Source: Eubacteriales bacterium
GTDB lineage: Bacteria; Bacillota_A; Clostridia; Christensenellales; Aristaeellaceae
DNA: 15,800 bases
Reading direction: 5' to 3'
NCBI GenBank assembly: GCA_030528845.1
Contig: JAUMYC010000036.1
Coordinates: 1 to 15,800 of the forward strand
Shown: one piece after another, positions 13,144 to 15,800 of the stretch
How the letters are laid out: each line of letters opens with the position of its first letter
How positions within the stretch are numbered: the first letter of the stretch is position 1
Notes under the pieces: generated by a model
What the model saw: the letters and a program-made list of their open reading frames with translations, nothing else
What the model was told of the DNA's origin: nothing
Database searches by the model: none
Program-made: the position numbers and the translations under genes

Positions 13144-13452
13144 ATGGCTAACCAGAAGATCCGCATCAAGCTCAAGGCTTATGAGCACAACGTCATCGAC
13201 CAGTCCGCCGCCCGCATCGTGGAAACCGCGAAGCGCACCGGCAGCCGCGTCTCCGGCCCGATCCCGCTGCCCACGGAGAAGGAGATCGTCACGATCCTTC
13301 GTTCCCCGCACAAGCACAAGGACAGCCGCGAGCAGTTCGAAATGCGCACTCATAAGCGCCTGATCGACATCCTGCAGCCGACCCAGAAGACTGTCGACGC
13401 TCTGACCAAGCTCGACCTGCCGGCCGGCGTGGAAATCGAGATCAAGCTGTAA
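13144..13452 (+). CDS. rpsJ: 30S ribosomal protein S10 (NusE)
   Basis: The 102-residue protein is the standard length of S10, a small-subunit protein of the 3' head domain that also joins the NusB-NusE antitermination complex. [19 protein letters not shown] (1-19) is the usual start, with VRETAKRTG-like [19 protein letters not shown] at 26-44. The extended loop [21 protein letters not shown] (split: [12 protein letters not shown] 56-67, RTHKRLIDI 68-76) reaches into the ribosome. It ends [11 protein letters not shown]. It opens the S10 operon and is followed 41 bases later by rplC. Confidence 0.98.
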   Translation: MANQKIRIKLKAYEHNVIDQSAARIVETAKRTGSRVSGPIPLPTEKEIVTILRSPHKHKDSREQFEMRTHKRLIDILQPTQKTVDALTKLDLPAGVEIEIKL

Positions 13453-13493
13453 GAGTTATGAAAGTGGATCACACCCAAGTCAGGAGGAACAAC

Positions 13494-14135
13494 ATGAAAA
13501 AGGCGATTCTCGGTAAGAAGATCGGTATGACGCAGGTTTTCCTCGCAGATGGACGCCTCGTCCCGGTCACTGTCATCGAAGCCGGCCCCTGCACCGTTAC
13601 GCAGGTGAAGACCGAAGCTACCGATGGCTACCAGGCAGTTCAGGTCGGTTTCGGTGAGCTCGCCCCCGAGCGTGCGAAGAAACTGATGAACAAACCCGAG
13701 CTCGGCCACTTTGCAAAGGCTAACGTGCCGGCGAAGAGGCACCTTCGCGAGCTGCGTCTGGATGACATCGCGGACAAGAAGGTCGGCGATGAGATCAAGT
13801 GCGACGTGTTCGCCGAAGGCGACAAGGTTGACGTGTCCGGCATCAGCAAGGGCCATGGCTACACCGGCGCTGTGCAGCGCTGGAACCAGAGCACCGGCCC
13901 GATGAAGCATGGTTCCAAGTACCATCGCGGCGTCGGCTCCCTGAGCGCTAACTCTGACCCGTCCCGCGTGTTCAAGAATAAGCACATGGCCGGCCAGTAC
14001 GGCGGAGAAAAGGTCACCGTGCAGAATCTGGAAATCGTTCGCGTAGATGCAGAACGCAATCTTCTGCTCATCAAGGGCGCCGTGCCCGGAGCCAAGGGCT
14101 GCCTGCTCGTGGTCCGCGACTCGGTCAAGGCGTAA
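13494..14135 (+). CDS. rplC: 50S ribosomal protein L3
   Basis: The 213-residue protein starts [16 protein letters not shown], the family start, behind AGGAGG at 13482-13487 (6 bases upstream); a longer reading from 13458 is not needed. L3 is an early assembly protein that reaches toward the peptidyl-transferase centre. The core region shows [14 protein letters not shown] (118-131), where SKGKGF-x-G-V-x-K-R is more common, and [21 protein letters not shown] (140-160, read as [10 protein letters not shown] and [11 protein letters not shown]), then [19 protein letters not shown]. The SDPSRVF-x-x-x-x-M-A-G pattern is typical of Firmicutes. It is followed 14 bases later by rplD. Confidence 0.98.
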   Translation: MKKAILGKKIGMTQVFLADGRLVPVTVIEAGPCTVTQVKTEATDGYQAVQVGFGELAPERAKKLMNKPELGHFAKANVPAKRHLRELRLDDIADKKVGDEIKCDVFAEGDKVDVSGISKGHGYTGAVQRWNQSTGPMKHGSKYHRGVGSLSANSDPSRVFKNKHMAGQYGGEKVTVQNLEIVRVDAERNLLLIKGAVPGAKGCLLVVRDSVKA

Positions 14136-14149
14136 GGAGGACTCAGAAA

Positions 14150-14773
14150 ATGCCCAAAGTAGCCGTTTATAACATGCAGGGCGCCAATGTCGGCGAGATC
14201 GAGCTCTCCGCTGAAGTGTTCGCTGCAGATATCAATATCCCGGTGCTGCATCAGGTAGTCCGTCAGCAGCTCAACGCCAAGCGTCAGGGCACCCAGTCCG
14301 CTCTGACCCGCACGGAAGTCCGCGGCGGCGGCAAGAAGATCTATCGCCAGAAGGGCACCGGCAACGCGCGTCATCACAGCCGTCGCGCTCCGCAGTTCAC
14401 CCACGGCGGCATGGTCTTCGCCGTGAAGCCCCGCTCCTATGGCTTCTCCATCCCGCGCAAAGTGAAGCGCCTGGCCATGAAGGGCGCGCTCACCAGCAAG
14501 GTCAACGATAACGACATCATCGTGCTCGACGAGCTGGTGATGAACGAGACCAAGACCAAGACGATCGCGGCCATGCTCAAGGCCCTCGGCGCCACCAAGA
14601 AGGCTCTGATCGTCATCCCGGAGACCGACGAGAACATCGTCCGCTCCGCCCGCAACATCGAAGGCGTCAAGACCGCTTATGTCAACACCATCAACGTTCT
14701 TGATATCCTGAACCACGATAAGTTCATCATCACCAAGGACGCTGTCCGCCTGGTTGAGGAGGTGTACGAATAA
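14150..14773 (+). CDS. rplD: 50S ribosomal protein L4
   Basis: The 207-residue protein matches L4, which binds 23S rRNA, lines the polypeptide exit tunnel and represses its own operon in E. coli. The extended tunnel loop is [20 protein letters not shown] (58-77), then [10 protein letters not shown] (78-87). Compared with the common [20 protein letters not shown], the tip has Tyr for Trp, Asn for Arg and His-His for Gln-Gly. The globular part shows [14 protein letters not shown] (105-118), IIVLDEL (123-129) and [15 protein letters not shown]. It starts behind an AAGGAGG site and ends in ATAATG, so its stop and the rplW start share one base; the two genes are translationally coupled. Confidence 0.98.
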   Translation: MPKVAVYNMQGANVGEIELSAEVFAADINIPVLHQVVRQQLNAKRQGTQSALTRTEVRGGGKKIYRQKGTGNARHHSRRAPQFTHGGMVFAVKPRSYGFSIPRKVKRLAMKGALTSKVNDNDIIVLDELVMNETKTKTIAAMLKALGATKKALIVIPETDENIVRSARNIEGVKTAYVNTINVLDILNHDKFIITKDAVRLVEEVYE

Positions 14774-15069
14774 TGAAGTCCGTATACGACATCATTCTTC
14801 GCCCGGTTCTGACCGAAAAGACCTATGACTCCATCGCCGATAAGCGCTACTGCTTCGAAGTGGACATCCACGCCGGCAAGACGGAGATCAAGGCCGCCGT
14901 CGAAGAGATCTTCGGCGTGAAGGTCGCTTCCGTGAACACGCTCCGCCAGGAAGGCAAGATCAAGCGCCAGGGCCGCACTTCCGGCCGTCGTCCGGAGCGC
15001 AAGAAGGCCTATGTCACGCTCACGAAGGATTCCAAGGGTATCGAATTCTTCGAAGGCATGGCGCAGTAA
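14773..15069 (+). CDS. rplW: 50S ribosomal protein L23
   Basis: The 98-residue protein is the standard length of L23, which sits at the exit of the polypeptide tunnel and is the docking site for trigger factor and signal recognition particle. The family motifs are clear: [13 protein letters not shown] (7-19), Y-x-F-x-V near [22 protein letters not shown] (26-47, read as [15 protein letters not shown] and AAVEEIF), [10 protein letters not shown] (48-57) and [11 protein letters not shown]. Its start shares one base with the rplD stop, behind a GAGGAGG site inside the end of rplD. The ATG of rplB follows 18 bases after its stop. Confidence 0.98.
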   Translation: MKSVYDIILRPVLTEKTYDSIADKRYCFEVDIHAGKTEIKAAVEEIFGVKVASVNTLRQEGKIKRQGRTSGRRPERKKAYVTLTKDSKGIEFFEGMAQ

Positions 15070-15087
15070 GACAGGGAGGGTTAAAAA

Positions 15088-15800
15088 ATGGCAGTACGAG
15101 TGTATAAGCCGACCTCGCCCGCAAGGCGCTTCATGTCGGTCCTGACATTCGAAGAGATCACCAAGAAGACCCCGGAGAAGAGCCTGACCACCGACCTTCG
15201 TCATCGCGCAGGCCGCAACTTCCAGGGCAAGATCACCGTTCGCCACCAGGGCGGCGGCGCTCGCAGAAAGTATCGCATCATCGACTTCAAGCGCACCAAG
15301 GACGGCATCCCGGCCAAGGTCGCTTCCATCGAATACGATCCCAACCGCACCTGCTTCATCGCTCTGCTGAACTATGCTGACGGCGAGAAGCGCTACATCC
15401 TCGCTCCGCAGGATCTGCACGTTGGCGACACCGTCATGAGCGGCGCCGAGTCCGACATCAAGCCGGGCAACTGCCTGCCGATCCAGAACATCCCGCTGGG
15501 CACTTTGATCCACAACGTGGAGATCAAGCAGGGCCGCGGCGGCCAGATGGTCCGCTCCGCCGGCACTGCCGCTCAGCTCATCGCCAAGGAAGGCGAGTAC
15601 GCTCAGGTGCGTCTCCCCTCCGGCGAAGTCCGCAAGGTCAAGATCGACTGCCGCGCCACCATCGGCACCGTGGGCAATTCCGACCACGAGCTGGTGCGCA
15701 TCGGCAAGGCCGGCCGCAAGCGCCACATGGGCGTGCGCCCGACCGTCCGCGGCGTTGTCATGAACCCGGTTGACCACCCGCACGGCGGCGGCGAAGGCCG
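15088..15800 (+). CDS. rplB: 50S ribosomal protein L2, N-terminal 237 residues (gene runs off the window)
   Basis: The frame is open from an ATG at 15088 to the window end, behind GGGAGGG at 15074-15080. L2 binds 23S rRNA, bridges the subunits and supports the peptidyl-transferase centre. [18 protein letters not shown] (1-18), [21 protein letters not shown] (43-63, read as [15 protein letters not shown] and ARRKYR) and DPNRT (84-88) are typical. HPHGGGEG (230-237) is present; the first His corresponds to E. coli His229, which is important for activity. The missing C-terminal residues are about 40, judging by family length (about 275). Confidence 0.98.
   Translation, partial: MAVRVYKPTSPARRFMSVLTFEEITKKTPEKSLTTDLRHRAGRNFQGKITVRHQGGGARRKYRIIDFKRTKDGIPAKVASIEYDPNRTCFIALLNYADGEKRYILAPQDLHVGDTVMSGAESDIKPGNCLPIQNIPLGTLIHNVEIKQGRGGQMVRSAGTAAQLIAKEGEYAQVRLPSGEVRKVKIDCRATIGTVGNSDHELVRIGKAGRKRHMGVRPTVRGVVMNPVDHPHGGGEG

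Noticed and set aside
12899..13363. Possible 154-residue plus-strand gene over the S10 leader and rpsJ
   Set aside because: It would begin in the promoter -35 and overlaps rpsJ in another frame; it has no family match.

Overview
This window looks like the chromosome of a GC-rich, spore-forming, Gram-positive anaerobe of the class Clostridia. The evidence is a clear alpha/beta-type small acid-soluble spore protein, a sugar transporter of the LplB/YtcP/YtcQ type without its own ATPase, a YesL-family (DUF624) membrane protein, strong AGGAGG-type ribosome binding sites, and Firmicutes-like ribosomal proteins. A gut lineage such as Christensenellales is plausible, but that is inference from general character and not from a marker.

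Layout. (1) Bases 1-310 hold the C-terminal end of a nucleoside hydrolase. (2) Bases 463-6730 hold seven tightly packed plus-strand genes behind a recognisable promoter at 399-427: an M20-family amidohydrolase, a YesL/DUF624 membrane protein, a spore protein, a YqeM-like methyltransferase, the redox chaperone Hsp33, a HEAT-repeat-like protein, and a zinc-ribbon/transmembrane/TPR protein. No terminator is visible between them, so they may be one transcript of mixed function. (3) A strong two-way terminator at 6744-6784 separates this run from the minus-strand genes. (4) Bases 6803-7618 (minus) encode a small membrane-anchored protein of unknown function with its own promoter. (5) Bases 7803-12521 (minus) form a carbohydrate-uptake operon in the order permease, permease, sugar isomerase/epimerase, solute-binding protein, ended by a UUCG-loop terminator. 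(6) The 600-base gap 12543-13143 contains two divergent promoters. Each drives a transcript with a roughly 200-nt structured leader: the sugar operon leftward and the S10 ribosomal operon rightward. (7) Bases 13144-15800 hold rpsJ, rplC, rplD, rplW and the start of rplB.

How the genes work together. The minus-strand operon would bind a sugar or short oligosaccharide outside the cell, carry it in through two permeases powered by an ATPase encoded elsewhere, and isomerise or epimerise it inside. The YesL-family protein near the left end belongs to a family usually found beside such transporters, but here it sits about 8 kb away. The S10 genes build the large and small ribosomal subunits.

I found no mobile element, CRISPR array, tRNA or defence system. 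The most unusual material is in the non-coding leaders at 12522-13143, a 13-base sequence shared by two minus-strand promoters, the repeat-bearing zinc-ribbon/TPR protein, and a solute-binding protein whose signal peptide lacks a lipid-attachment cysteine. Everything else is ordinary housekeeping and transport.
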